This document shows positions 1-8,833 of a stretch of DNA of 64,000 nucleotides, piece after piece; the stretch's first letter is position 1, and every line of letters begins with the position of its first letter. The translations under genes were made by a program, and so were the position numbers. The notes under the pieces are model-generated. The model worked only from the letters and a program-made list of their open reading frames with translations. It was not told the origin of the DNA and searched no databases. The DNA is from Dethiothermospora halolimnae. GTDB taxonomy: Bacteria > Bacillota > Clostridia > Tissierellales > VENL01. The stretch covers positions 1 to 64,000 of the forward strand of contig NZ_JBAKFX010000014.1 in NCBI RefSeq assembly GCF_037577855.1. Direction: 5' to 3'.

Positions 1-44
1 GGCTTTACAAGTTTATCTTCACAGTATGAAAAATTCAGATTGTC

Positions 45-128
45 TTAGTGAACCGCCGTATACCGAACGGTACGTACGGTGGTGTGAGAGGCCGGTAGAT
101 AAATTAATTATCTACCTCCTACTCTATA
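45..128 (+). mobile_element. 3' end of a group II intron (domains V and VI)
   Basis: Positions 52-83 fold into a typical domain V. The lower stem 52-60/75-83 contains the triad C54-G55-C56 with a G55-U80 wobble, there is a two-base bulge at 73-74, and the upper stem 61-64/69-72 carries a short loop. Domain VI follows as the hairpin 94-102/108-116. The intron should end near 126-128, and its body and reverse transcriptase would lie left of the window. It runs on the plus strand, opposite to the PH-domain gene, and ends about ten bases beyond that gene's stop codon. Confidence 0.88.
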
Positions 129-137
129 ATATTAGAG

Positions 138-1598
138 CTAAAAAATACCATATCTAAAGGTATCCATTAATTCCCCACTTAAGTTTCGAACCTTTATATT
201 TGTACCTAAATTATTTCCCTGAATAGAAACCATATAGTTAAATAATTGGGCTCTTTTTTGAAAATAATTTTGACTTATTTTGATAGATTGTATTCTTTTA
301 ATAGGTATTATAGAAATCTGTTTCTTAAAGCCCTTTGAACTTATGTAAATAAGTGTTTTATTTTTTGCTATACCGGAATTTTTATATTCCTTAAACCCTT
401 TTAATATAAAAATAGGAATTAACAAAAGGCTAAAGTATCCATAGTTGAAATTAATGGTTAAAATTATTGTAGGAATAGCAGAAAAAAGAAGGTTTCTTAG
501 TATAAATCTTTTCAAAGATCTAGTTGGGACCTTAATAATAGTATCTTCAAAATAAAATTCTGGTAAAAACTTTTTTATAATAAATTGCTGTTTTTTTAAG
601 TTGGCTATGGGAAACAATATAGAATTTTCTCCAGCTTCATCTCCATACCCCACACTTTCTATCTTCATTTCTCCAAATCCTGTCAATTGTCTTAATGAAT
701 TTTGTTTTATATAAATAGCACTTATCTTGCTAACAGTAATGGAATAATTTTTCTTTTCAAATAAACCATAACTTATAATTATGTTTTTACCTTCCCTTTT
801 AAGAATAAATCCATAAAATTTTATAAAAGTTTTAAGTATGGCTACTACAAAAGAAAAAATTAAGTATAAGAACAATATACTAACTATAAAAAATATGGCC
901 TTTTGTAGTGACATTGTATTTGAATATATTCCTTCAACATACTTTGCAATATTATTAATTATATCCACAATAATATTATTAAAGTAATCATCTAATAGTC
1001 TATAGGTGGCAAAAATAATGGCTATTCCTGAAAACCAAGCTCCCTTTGTTAAGGCAGTAGTGATTAATTCTTTATTACTGATTCTTAATTCATTTTCAGA
1101 GTTATAACTTAGTTTATTAGTTTTATTTAAGGTATTATCATCCTTTTCTAACTTTGAAATTCTGTCTTTAAATAATTGGGCTTTTGATTTTTCCATAATT
1201 ATACTTATTTCTGACCCAGTGGTACTACTATTTCCAGTATCTATTTTAATAGAAGCTAGACTAAATAGTCTTTGCTTTATAGTTTGGGAAATATTTATAG
1301 TTTGAATTTTATTAAAGGGGATTTCCCTATGTTTAGATATAAAGATACCCTCATCTAAAATGACTTTTTTAGAATCAATAGAATATTTTTTGTTAAACCA
1401 TTTTATTATAGAAAAAGTGAATGATAAGATGATAAGTCCAATAAAAACACTTGCTTTGATCAAAATATTTTTCAAACTAAAAAAACTTTGGGAGAATTGA
1501 GAAATCATAACTAAAATTAATGGCAAAAGACTTTTGAAAAATATAGATAAAGCTTGATCGATTGCTGATAAAAAATGTTCTCTATTGTATGTCTTCAT
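138..1598 (-). CDS. YdbT-like membrane protein with bacterial PH (bPH_2) domains
   Basis: A 486-residue membrane protein that pairs with the upstream YdbS-like gene, like the ydbS-ydbT pair of Bacillus. Two N-terminal hydrophobic segments (about 20-65) precede a first PH-like domain, another pair of membrane segments lies near 185-260, a second PH-like domain at about 265-340, then hydrophobic segments and a third PH-like domain to the end. The start is ATG at 1598, six bases after AAAGGTGA; an ATG two codons upstream sits too close to that site. It overlaps ydbS by about 17 bases, so the two are probably co-translated. The molecular function of the family is unsettled; a role at the membrane in stress or bacteriocin resistance has been proposed for Bacillus homologues. 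Confidence 0.8.
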   Translation of the reverse strand: MKTYNREHFLSAIDQALSIFFKSLLPLILVMISQFSQSFFSLKNILIKASVFIGLIILSFTFSIIKWFNKKYSIDSKKVILDEGIFISKHREIPFNKIQTINISQTIKQRLFSLASIKIDTGNSSTTGSEISIIMEKSKAQLFKDRISKLEKDDNTLNKTNKLSYNSENELRISNKELITTALTKGAWFSGIAIIFATYRLLDDYFNNIIVDIINNIAKYVEGIYSNTMSLQKAIFFIVSILFLYLIFSFVVAILKTFIKFYGFILKREGKNIIISYGLFEKKNYSITVSKISAIYIKQNSLRQLTGFGEMKIESVGYGDEAGENSILFPIANLKKQQFIIKKFLPEFYFEDTIIKVPTRSLKRFILRNLLFSAIPTIILTINFNYGYFSLLLIPIFILKGFKEYKNSGIAKNKTLIYISSKGFKKQISIIPIKRIQSIKISQNYFQKRAQLFNYMVSIQGNNLGTNIKVRNLSGELMDTFRYGIF

Positions 1599-2055
1599 TT
1601 TCATTCACCTTTAAAATTAATTTATTTAAATTTTCTGCTATTACTTCTGCCTTACTTATTGGGATATCTTCTATTGTATGGGTCATACCAGCGGTATAGA
1701 TCTTTACAGAAGAAAACTTAAAGAGTTTCTGTAACGGTCCTTGGCTTAGATCTAAATGCTGAATCCTTGATATAGGTATAATAGATTTTTTCGTATAATA
1801 AATGCCGTGATTATACTCTACTTTTTCTTCTGTTATGCAATAACTCCATTGATTATATTCAATAAATGGATGAATTAGTGTGATAAAGAAACTAAAGATA
1901 CCTGTTATAATTAAAGGCCAATATCCTACATAAGACTTTAAAAAATAGTATATAACATAGGCTATAGCCATTGTTATTATGGAAAATACAGCACCGGATA
2001 TTATCCAAAGAATTCTAGCTTTAGGATGGGGTTTTTCGTAATGATTTTTTTCCAT
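1582..2055 (-). CDS. YdbS-like PH-domain membrane protein
   Basis: A 157-residue protein with two membrane segments (about 18-60) followed by one bPH_2 domain ending in a region with IPISRIQHLDLSQGPLQ, a pattern typical of the family. A GGAGGTG site stands six bases before the ATG. It is the first gene of a two-gene minus-strand unit with the YdbT-like gene. Family known, biochemical function not established. Confidence 0.8.
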   Translation of the reverse strand: MEKNHYEKPHPKARILWIISGAVFSIITMAIAYVIYYFLKSYVGYWPLIITGIFSFFITLIHPFIEYNQWSYCITEEKVEYNHGIYYTKKSIIPISRIQHLDLSQGPLQKLFKFSSVKIYTAGMTHTIEDIPISKAEVIAENLNKLILKVNENEDIQ

Positions 2056-2077
2056 AGATACACCTCCACTCCCTATT

Positions 2078-2107
2078 ATTATACCACTAGTTGGATATGG
2101 TGGTAAA
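2078..2107 (-). promoter_or_regulatory. Promoter for the PH-domain gene pair
   Basis: On the minus strand a TTTACC box (2102-2107) and a TATAAT box (2078-2083) are separated by 18 bases, ending 22 bases before the YdbS-like start codon. Confidence 0.55.
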
Positions 2108-2186
2108 TATTAAAGTAGATTTTAATTATACTGGTGTAATATGAAAATAAAGTTATATGCACTTATATAGATTTAACATTAAAGCT

Positions 2187-2364
2187 ATTGGTATAAAATA
2201 ATTATAAACACATGTAGTTGATTAAAAGGTGTAAGTATTTGAGGTGAGTATAATAATATTGATTTTAAGTTTTATTATACTAGGGAAAAAAGAACATACA
2301 ACAGATATAAAAACAATGTTGACAAAATATTCCTTGGTTGATATACTGAAATTGGTATAAAAAT
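2187..2364 (+). promoter_or_regulatory. Upstream region of the frl operon: paired ATTGGTATAAAA motifs and SigA promoter
   Basis: The motif ATTGGTATAAAA occurs at 2187-2198 and again at 2351-2362. Between them is a near-consensus promoter, TTGACA (2319-2324), 17 bases, TATACT (2342-2347). The second motif lies at the expected transcription start, a typical place for a repressor site. FrlR or the other GntR protein of this locus are natural candidates to bind here; that is inference. A strong AAAAGGAGGGAG near 2392-2402 is not followed by a usable start codon. Confidence 0.5.
2319..2347 (+). promoter_or_regulatory. SigA-type promoter of the frl operon
   Basis: TTGACA (2319-2324) and TATACT (2342-2347) with the optimal 17-base spacing, about 130 bases before frlB. 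This is one of the best promoter matches in the window. Confidence 0.75.
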
Positions 2365-2480
2365 AGTTTTAACATGTATAACTTATGAAAAAAAAGGAGG
2401 GAGCATAGAGAACTAAGGTAATAGATTACATAGAAATGATATCATTAAAAATAATATTAATAATTTGGAGGGATAAAGTT

Positions 2481-3506
2481 ATGTTAGATATTGATAAGAG
2501 TACCGTTGATTTTTTAGTAACAGAAAATATGGTTGACGAGGTAAAAGCATTGATGGAGGATGGTTTTCCTCAGTTAGATAAAGTAATCGATAAGATGATT
2601 GAAAGGAAAATAGAGAGGGTTTACTTCGTGGCTTGTGGATCACCCTTATGTGCTTGTAAAACTGCAAAAATGCTATTTGACAAATACTCTGATATTCCCA
2701 GTGAAGCCTATAGTGGATTTGATTTTTTAGACCATACTCCATATAAGTTAGACAGTAAAACTATGGTGATAGGTGTTTCAGATTCTGGTAAAACTGAAGA
2801 AGTGGTAAAGGCCGTTGCCCATGGGAGGAAAGAGGGAGCTTTGACCTTAGGAGTAACTTGTAAACCCAGTGGCTCTGGTTTAACAGAAGCAGCAGAATAT
2901 GTAATAGGGTATGGTGGAGAAACTATTTGGCATATGCATTTACTTGTTAATTATTATATTGCAGCAAGGTATATCAATTCCCAAAAGGAGCATCCTGAAT
3001 TAGTAAAGATTTTAGAGGATATGAGTAAGCTACCCAGTATATTAGAAGACCTTGTGGTTTCTTCAGAAGAGAAGTCAAAGGAGTTAGGAATTAAAGCTAG
3101 TAAATGGGAGTTTATATATACAGTAGGAGCAGGTCCCCTTTTACCTTTAGCATATAAAGAGGGGATAATCACTATGCTGGAATTTACCCGCACCCATGGT
3201 AGTATGTTAAATGCTGCTGAATTTAGACATGGGCCACTGGAGGTTGTAGAAGAAGGGGTATCCTATGTATTTATCCTGGGAAATGATGAATCAAGACATA
3301 CTGTAGAAAGAAATATCAAGTTTGTAAGGAAGTTTACAGATAATGTTATTGTCTTTGATATTAAGGATTATAATGACCAATTACATCCAATGTTAACACC
3401 TATGGTGCTATTTGTGCCCTTAGAGTACTTCTATTATTATCTTTCAATTAGTAAAGATCATAATCCAGATGACAGACGTTATTATGGAGGGTTAGTAGAA
3501 TACTAA
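2481..3506 (+). CDS. frlB: Fructoselysine 6-phosphate deglycase (SIS domain)
   Basis: A 341-residue SIS-domain protein (E. coli FrlB is 340). FrlB splits fructoselysine 6-phosphate into glucose 6-phosphate and lysine, the last step of Amadori-product use. The N-terminal SIS half contains VYFVACGSPLCA and the phosphosugar-binding stretch GVSDSGKTEEVV; the second SIS half contains the LEFTRTHGSM and NAAEFRHGPLEV regions seen in deglycases and GlmS-type isomerases. The start is ATG 2481, preceded by TTTGGAGGG; an in-frame ATG at 2436 has no ribosome site. It is followed by an epimerase, permease and kinase of the same pathway, which supports frlB over a generic sugar isomerase. Confidence 0.88.
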   Translation: MLDIDKSTVDFLVTENMVDEVKALMEDGFPQLDKVIDKMIERKIERVYFVACGSPLCACKTAKMLFDKYSDIPSEAYSGFDFLDHTPYKLDSKTMVIGVSDSGKTEEVVKAVAHGRKEGALTLGVTCKPSGSGLTEAAEYVIGYGGETIWHMHLLVNYYIAARYINSQKEHPELVKILEDMSKLPSILEDLVVSSEEKSKELGIKASKWEFIYTVGAGPLLPLAYKEGIITMLEFTRTHGSMLNAAEFRHGPLEVVEEGVSYVFILGNDESRHTVERNIKFVRKFTDNVIVFDIKDYNDQLHPMLTPMVLFVPLEYFYYYLSISKDHNPDDRRYYGGLVEY

Positions 3507-3532
3507 TTTTTATAAAGAGGGGGGAATTAGTT

Positions 3533-4354
3533 ATGGAAATTGGGATGTTTACATCAGGCTATCAGCGGAACTCTTTAAAAGAAGTTTTTAAAGATGGGAA
3601 ACGTTTTGGTTATGATTTTATAGAGCTGTGGGGAGCTAGGCCCCATGGTTATCCATTTGATTTAAAAGATGGTAGTATAGACGAAATAAAAGAGCTGATT
3701 CAACGTTATGAAATACCTATAAAAGGATATACACCTGAGATGAATGCGTATCCATACAATATGATGATTGGAACAGAATCAATGAGAAAGGATTCTATAG
3801 ACTATATAAAATTATCTATGGATATGGCCAAGGAATTAGGAGCAGAATTTACATTGATCTCAGCTGGACACGCAGGTTATAAAGCAACTACTAAAGAGAT
3901 CTGGGACAGACTTATAAAGTGTATAAAGGAGATAGCTGACTATGCTGAAAAAATTCAGCATACAGTAGTCTTAGAACCTCTGACTCCATATGAGTCAAAT
4001 GTAGTAACGACGGCCAATGACTTAGCCCAAGTATTTAGAATGGTTTCATCCCCTTATCTAGTAGGAATGTGTGATGTTGTAGCACCATATGTACAATATG
4101 AAAGTATCATGACATATTTCGATAAATTAGGAGATAAGATGTATCATATGCACATTGTTGACAGTGATGGCTCAAGTGATAATCATATTATGCCTAAAGA
4201 AGGGAAGATGCCTTTAAAGGAGTTGATTATGGAGCTAAAAGAAATTAATTATGATAAGACCATGACCATAGAACTAGTTACAAGTTATATTAATGAGCCT
4301 AGCCTTTATAGTCGCAGAGCAATTACTAATTTGAAGTCTCTTTTAACAGATTAA
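3533..4354 (+). CDS. frlC: Fructoselysine 3-epimerase (TIM-barrel sugar epimerase)
   Basis: A 273-residue protein of the AP-endonuclease-2-like sugar isomerase/epimerase family (E. coli FrlC is 276). FrlC interconverts fructoselysine and psicoselysine so that both can enter the pathway. Likely metal ligands by family pattern are E148 (VVLEPLTPYES), D181 (GMCDVV), H207 (YHMHIVD) and E247 (MTIELV). It lies 26 bases after frlB with its own GAGGGGGG site. Substrate is assigned from the operon context as well as the sequence. Confidence 0.83.
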   Translation: MEIGMFTSGYQRNSLKEVFKDGKRFGYDFIELWGARPHGYPFDLKDGSIDEIKELIQRYEIPIKGYTPEMNAYPYNMMIGTESMRKDSIDYIKLSMDMAKELGAEFTLISAGHAGYKATTKEIWDRLIKCIKEIADYAEKIQHTVVLEPLTPYESNVVTTANDLAQVFRMVSSPYLVGMCDVVAPYVQYESIMTYFDKLGDKMYHMHIVDSDGSSDNHIMPKEGKMPLKELIMELKEINYDKTMTIELVTSYINEPSLYSRRAITNLKSLLTD

Positions 4355-4416
4355 AGCTGTAGGTTTATAAGTATATATTCTACTTAGGGGATTATAAGTA
4401 TTAAGGGGGAAATATT

Positions 4417-5778
4417 ATGTTAAAAAAAGATGGTGTTAATAGCACCCTTGATTCTACACAGATTGAAATGAAGCGAAAGCTTGGTTTAGTAGCAGCCGTA
4501 GCTATAAGTGTAGGTACTACAGTAGGTTCAGGTATTTTCTCATCAGTTGGAGAGGTAGCAGGGGCTGGAGGGAGTGCTCTAGTGGCTATATTTGCATTTT
4601 TAATTGGCGGTCTTATTAATGTGCCAGCAAATCTTGTTTATGCAGAGCTTGCCACCGCCTATCCTGAAGATGGAGGACAATATATATACTTTAGAGAGGC
4701 TGGTCTAAGGCCTTTAGCATTTTTTTCTGGCTGGATTAGTTTTTGGGCAACAGATCCACCATCTATATCTATTATGGCTTTGGCTATTGCCAACTATCTT
4801 GCATTCTTCACAGGATTTTCAGGTATAGTTGTTAAGTTAGTTGCTACTGGATTGGTTATTGTTTTTATGATGATACATCTTCGTTCAGTGGAAGGTGGAG
4901 GTAAATTTCAATCATTTATTACTATATTTAAGATTTTACCCTTTGCAATATTAATTGGAATAGGTTTATTTTATATGGATCTTGATTTAATAAGTCAACC
5001 GCCAATGGAAAGTGCTCCAGTTGGAATATTAGCTTTATTTGCAGCTATTTCAGCTACAACTTGGTCCTATGATGGTATGGGGGCTGTTTGTTATATGGCA
5101 GGGGAAATAAAGGAACCAGAAAAAAACATGCCAAGGGCATTGATTATAAGTGTACTATTGATAACGGTATTATATGTTGCATTAACAGCTGTAATAACAG
5201 GCTTACTCCCCATTGGAGAACTGGCGGCTTCCGAGGCTCCAGTGGCTGATGCCGCTGCTCAAATTCCCATTATTGGTAGTGCTGCTGGCAAGGTAATAGC
5301 TGTAATGGCCATAATTGTAATAACAGGTTCTCTTTCAAGCTGTATAATGTTTCAACCTCGTATTGAATATGCAATGGCTAGAGATGGACTGTTTTTCAAA
5401 TCTTTCGGTAAAGTTCATCCCAAATGGGAGACCCCCTATTTCTCCATTTTAGTTCAATGCGCTTTGGCTATAGTATTAATTTTTGCATCCAATATTTCTG
5501 ATTTATTGGGATATTTTACTTTAGTAGCATTAGTTAAAAATTTCCTAACCTTTGGTACAGTATTTATATTGCGTAAGAAAAAAGGATACAACCCAATATG
5601 GAAGATGCCGGCTTGGAGACTCATGGCAATAATAGCTATGTTTATGACATTTATATTAATAGCATCTACTTTTATGTGGGCACCAGTTAAAGGTATTATT
5701 GCAGCAATAGTTATTATAGCCACAGGACTACCAGCATATTATTACTGGATAAATAAGAATAACAAGGTTAAAGAATAA
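4417..5778 (+). CDS. frlA: Fructoselysine/psicoselysine permease (APC family)
   Basis: A 453-residue amino acid-polyamine-organocation family transporter with about twelve membrane segments and the family signature VGTTVGSGIFSSVGE near residue 35. In E. coli FrlA (445 residues) brings in fructoselysine by ion-coupled transport. Position after frlB-frlC and before frlD supports the same cargo here, whereas Bacillus uses an ABC importer for this job. A hairpin terminator follows, so the first transcription unit probably ends here. Confidence 0.83.
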   Translation: MLKKDGVNSTLDSTQIEMKRKLGLVAAVAISVGTTVGSGIFSSVGEVAGAGGSALVAIFAFLIGGLINVPANLVYAELATAYPEDGGQYIYFREAGLRPLAFFSGWISFWATDPPSISIMALAIANYLAFFTGFSGIVVKLVATGLVIVFMMIHLRSVEGGGKFQSFITIFKILPFAILIGIGLFYMDLDLISQPPMESAPVGILALFAAISATTWSYDGMGAVCYMAGEIKEPEKNMPRALIISVLLITVLYVALTAVITGLLPIGELAASEAPVADAAAQIPIIGSAAGKVIAVMAIIVITGSLSSCIMFQPRIEYAMARDGLFFKSFGKVHPKWETPYFSILVQCALAIVLIFASNISDLLGYFTLVALVKNFLTFGTVFILRKKKGYNPIWKMPAWRLMAIIAMFMTFILIASTFMWAPVKGIIAAIVIIATGLPAYYYWINKNNKVKE

Positions 5779-5797
5779 TACAAAAAGTAAAATCTAT

Positions 5798-5837
5798 GCC
5801 CTCTATTAAAAAACTAGAATAAATGGAGGGCCTTTTT
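5798..5837 (+). terminator. Rho-independent terminator after frlA
   Basis: GCCCTC (5798-5803) pairs with GAGGGC (5826-5831) and is followed by CTTTTT. It separates frlBCA from the regulator-frlD-frlR group. Confidence 0.65.
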
Positions 5838-5872
5838 CATAAAAAGCTGTCAAAGGCAATCTGAAGAAGTAT

Positions 5873-5880
5873 GGTATAAT
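5873..5880 (+). promoter_or_regulatory. Extended -10 promoter for the second frl unit
   Basis: A TGnTATAAT-like element (TATAAT at 5875-5880, GG just before it) lies about 35 bases before the GntR start. No good -35 at 17 bases is seen. It restarts transcription after the terminator at 5798-5837. Confidence 0.45.
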
Positions 5881-5916
5881 TAAGATATATTACAAATAAA
5901 AGGAGGTACTTTGGCA

Positions 5917-6642
5917 GTGAACCCTAAAAGACGCTCTAGAGACGAAGCAAAAGAAATGATAGAATATTACATTATAAAAAACAAATTAGAACCCCATAGC
6001 AAACTACCATCTGAGAGGGCAATGTGTAATAAATGGGGTTTTAATAGAACTACCTTAAGATTTGCTATAAAAAGGTTAGTTATTGAAGGGAAATTATATC
6101 AGATAAAGGGGTCTGGTACTTACATAAAAGAACCTAAGTTGATTAGAAATCTTCAGGATTTAAAGGCATTGTCTGAAATAGCCAAGGATAAAGGACTAAA
6201 GTTAACCAGTAAGGTAGTATCCTTTGATATAATTGAAGGTTATAAAGAAGTAGTACAAAAATTGCACCTTGTTCTGGGGCATAAGATATATGTGTTAACC
6301 CGTATTCGATACATTGAAAATGAGCCAACGGCTATTGAAATGTCATTTCTTGATTATGAACGGTTTAAAGGTTTGGATAAATATGACTTTTCTAAGGCCT
6401 CCCTTTATTCCATAATAGAAGATAAATATAATGTAACTATAGAAAGGGGTAAGGAAAAAGTAGGTATTTCCTATGCTACAGATCATGAATCTCAATTATT
6501 AAATATAAAAAAAAATCAAGGAGTATTTTATTTATCGGGAGTTATTTATGATAATTATGATACTCCAGTAGAGTATATAAAGTCTATAATAAGACCAGAT
6601 AAAATAGGTTTTTCAAGTATATTAAGACGGGAGAAAGGGTGA
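5917..6642 (+). CDS. GntR/HutC-family regulator with UTRA domain, inside the frl locus
   Basis: A 241-residue regulator: winged helix in the first about 70 residues (LPSERAMCNKWGFNRTTLR is the recognition region) and a UTRA effector-binding domain from about 90 on. GTG at 5917 is ten bases after AGGAGGT; a TTG at 5911 is only four bases away and less likely. It is the first gene of a unit continuing with frlD, with six bases between stop and next start. Distinct from the FrlR-like regulator downstream, so this locus has two GntR proteins. The effector may be a phosphorylated Amadori compound, by analogy with FrlR. Confidence 0.78.
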   Translation: MNPKRRSRDEAKEMIEYYIIKNKLEPHSKLPSERAMCNKWGFNRTTLRFAIKRLVIEGKLYQIKGSGTYIKEPKLIRNLQDLKALSEIAKDKGLKLTSKVVSFDIIEGYKEVVQKLHLVLGHKIYVLTRIRYIENEPTAIEMSFLDYERFKGLDKYDFSKASLYSIIEDKYNVTIERGKEKVGISYATDHESQLLNIKKNQGVFYLSGVIYDNYDTPVEYIKSIIRPDKIGFSSILRREKG

Positions 6643-6648
6643 TTAATC

Positions 6649-7440
6649 GTGAAAATTGCTGCTGTAGGGGATAATTGTATAGATCTATATGAAAATTTAA
6701 ACCAAGGTTTTCCAGGGGGGAATCCTGTAAATGTGGCTGTATACTTTTCTAGATTGGGAGGTCAAGCTTCATATATAGGAGCAGTGGGAGATGATAAATA
6801 TGGGGAGCTTATGATAAATTCCCTTAAACAAAAAAATGTGGATACTTCTAGTATTAAAATTTTATCAGGACAAACTGCTATTACCCATGTAGAGTTAATA
6901 AATGGTGATAGGGTATTTGGTGAATATGAAGAAGGTGTTATGGGAGATTTTAAACTTAATGACAAAGATATTGAATTTTTAGCACAGCATGATATGATGG
7001 TATCGGGTATATGGGGAAAAATAGAAAATGATCTTGAAAAAATCAAAAAAAGGAAAGTTCCCATAGCATTTGATTTTGCTACTAAATTAGATAGTCCTGT
7101 TGTTGAAAAAGCAATCCATAATGTAGACTATGCTTTTTTTGCCTATGACAATGATGATGATTTTATAAGGGATTATATGAAAAAAACATATACAAAGGGG
7201 CCTAAACTTGTAACTGTAACCCTTGGGGACAAGGGAAGTATCTGTTATGATGGTAATGAGTTTATCAAATATGAAATAATACCTTGTGAGGTAGTAGATA
7301 CCATGGGTGCAGGAGATTCCTATATAGCTGGATTCTTAATGGGGATTTTAAAGGGCAAAAAAATAAAGGAATGTATGCACATAGGTGCAGAGAATGCTAG
7401 CATTACTTTACAATATTATGGAGCATGGAAAATAGATTAA
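6649..7440 (+). CDS. frlD: Fructoselysine 6-kinase (PfkB family)
   Basis: A 263-residue PfkB carbohydrate kinase (E. coli FrlD is 261). It phosphorylates fructoselysine to the substrate of FrlB. The N-terminal PfkB signature is GGNPVNVAVYFSRLGG and the C-terminal one is DTMGAGDSYIAGFLMG, where D223 would be the catalytic base and GAG the anion hole. Start is GTG at 6649 after GGGTGA, which overlaps the stop of the regulator gene, implying translational coupling. Confidence 0.87.
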   Translation: MKIAAVGDNCIDLYENLNQGFPGGNPVNVAVYFSRLGGQASYIGAVGDDKYGELMINSLKQKNVDTSSIKILSGQTAITHVELINGDRVFGEYEEGVMGDFKLNDKDIEFLAQHDMMVSGIWGKIENDLEKIKKRKVPIAFDFATKLDSPVVEKAIHNVDYAFFAYDNDDDFIRDYMKKTYTKGPKLVTVTLGDKGSICYDGNEFIKYEIIPCEVVDTMGAGDSYIAGFLMGILKGKKIKECMHIGAENASITLQYYGAWKID

Positions 7441-7477
7441 TTAATGTTATGCTTTGTAGTTTTAGGAGGTGATTTTT

Positions 7478-8209
7478 TTGACTTCAGGAAAAATTAGTTA
7501 TAAGTCTCCTGTATATCTTCAGTTACGGGAAGTCATTAGAAATAAGATAGAAGATGGTGAATATTTACCGGGGACTGCTATTCCATCTGAAAATGAACTG
7601 GTAGAAACCTATAGAATAAATCGAATGACAGTACGTAGTGGTATTGATGCTTTAGTAAGTGAGGGTTTATTAAAACGTGTTCAGGGAAAAGGGGTATATG
7701 TTTCAGGGCCTAAGGTGGAAAGAGATTTAGAGGTTTTAGGTGGATTTACCCAAACTATGAAAAAAAGAAACATTAATCCTAATACTAAAGTCTTAGAAAA
7801 GAGCCTTCGCAAAGCCGGGGAAAAATATTCTTTAATCTTTGATATAGATAAAGGGGACGAAATTTACTATATAAAACGAATTTGTTCGGGAGAAAAAGAA
7901 CCTATTTCAATAGATGAGATATTTATACCTAAATATGTTATACCTAAATTAAAGGGTATTGATTTAAACGTGTTCTCCATTTATGAAGTCTATGACCTAT
8001 ATAATATCAATCTTGTATGGGCATATCAGACATTAGACATTATTACATTGGACCCTAGAGATGCAAGGATGCTAGGAATAGAGGAAGATTCTCCAGTAAT
8101 GTTATTTGAATGTACCAGTTATGATGATAATGACAAAGTAATTGAGTTTAGCCGAACCTATACCCGGGGAGACAAGTGTAACTTTAATGTTCAGTTTAAT
8201 AGAGATTAG
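7478..8209 (+). CDS. frlR: FrlR-like GntR-family transcriptional regulator
   Basis: A 243-residue GntR/UTRA protein, the same length as E. coli FrlR. The winged helix covers about residues 5-75 (IPSENELVETYRINRMTVR) and the UTRA domain about 90-240. The start is TTG at 7478, eight bases after AGGAGG; the in-frame GTG at 7469 overlaps the ribosome site itself. Last gene of the frl locus. FrlR represses the operon in E. coli; that this one does so here is inferred from position. Confidence 0.78.
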   Translation: MTSGKISYKSPVYLQLREVIRNKIEDGEYLPGTAIPSENELVETYRINRMTVRSGIDALVSEGLLKRVQGKGVYVSGPKVERDLEVLGGFTQTMKKRNINPNTKVLEKSLRKAGEKYSLIFDIDKGDEIYYIKRICSGEKEPISIDEIFIPKYVIPKLKGIDLNVFSIYEVYDLYNINLVWAYQTLDIITLDPRDARMLGIEEDSPVMLFECTSYDDNDKVIEFSRTYTRGDKCNFNVQFNRD

Positions 8210-8236
8210 GATTTTATAATAAGGTAACCTAATTTT
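8204..8236 (+). terminator. Weak terminator-like hairpin after frlR
   Basis: ATTAGG overlapping the frlR stop pairs with CCTAAT, followed by TTTTAT. The loop is long and the stem short, so the call is weak. Confidence 0.3.
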
Positions 8237-8372
8237 ATATGAACTATTTGACTTACATGCTAATGCCAGGGGACTAAAATGTAATGATATAAATGAGGTT
8301 CATACTATATTTGCGTTAGAATGTGGTATAACACCGTTTGATGGAGATATAATAGTATCAAAATTTCTATGA
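8223..8372 (+). pseudogene. C-terminal fragment of an unrecognised protein
   Basis: An open frame of 49 codons without a start codon, ending in a stop at 8370-8372. The translation (including LHANARGLKCNDINEV and TPFDGDIIVSKFL) has normal protein composition, so it looks like the tail of a lost gene. I do not recognise the family. It sits directly after frlR, at the left end of a 1 kb stretch of debris. Confidence 0.35.
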
Positions 8373-8833
8373 TTAAAAATAGGAAAAGATAACTGTAAAA
8401 TATATTTGAAATTTTTACAATATAGCCTTAAAAGCTAGAAGATTATGGGAAGGAGTACTAAGAATGAATAGTATAAAGGGGAAGATGGTGTTTAAGTTTT
8501 TTTATTTTTAAAGAAAATTTAAACACTTATAAGATCAGATCTTTACTTTTATCAATATTGGGAGTTTGCGTATTAATAGAGATATAGTAACAAAAGCTAT
8601 TAAAGTAATACTTTAGAAAGATTTTTATAAACCCTTATGTATTTATACATAGGGGTCAAATTTTGATTTTTAAAATGGGTATTGTAGAATAATTTTCATA
8701 TATAATATAAAATAGTATATATGATTATGTAAGACGATTATAACTTACATACTAGAAAGTAGTAAAAGTTAGTGGGTAAACTGCAAAGACTGTCGATAGA
8801 TGTTAAAAGAGAAAATGAAGAAAAGAGATAAAG
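8373..8833. other. Gene-poor stretch with decayed gene starts
   Basis: No intact gene. A good ribosome site (GGAAGGAG) precedes ATG 8464, but that frame stops after 15 codons (MNSIKGKMVFKFFYF), as expected of a truncated membrane-protein start. From about 8512 another frame reads like a membrane segment (YKIRSLLLSILGVCVLI) before a stop. The right half is one copy of the duplicated segment described at 8596-8817. Confidence 0.4.
8596..8817 (+). repeat. Diverged duplicate segment, copy A (hairpin, promoter, gene start)
   Basis: About 220 bases are clearly related to 16004-16226. Both copies contain, in order, a hairpin around ATGTATTTATACAT, a TATAAT box (here 8701-8706), AACTTACATACTAGAAAG, and a GTG start (here 8772) opening a frame that begins MGKLQ and continues IDV. 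In this copy the frame stops after 19 codons. It appears to be the duplicated front end of a gene, now broken in both places. Confidence 0.6.

Noticed and set aside
2436..2480. Longer frlB with 15 extra N-terminal residues
   Set aside because: No ribosome site before ATG 2436, whereas GGAGGG is well placed for ATG 2481, and the shorter protein matches the family length.
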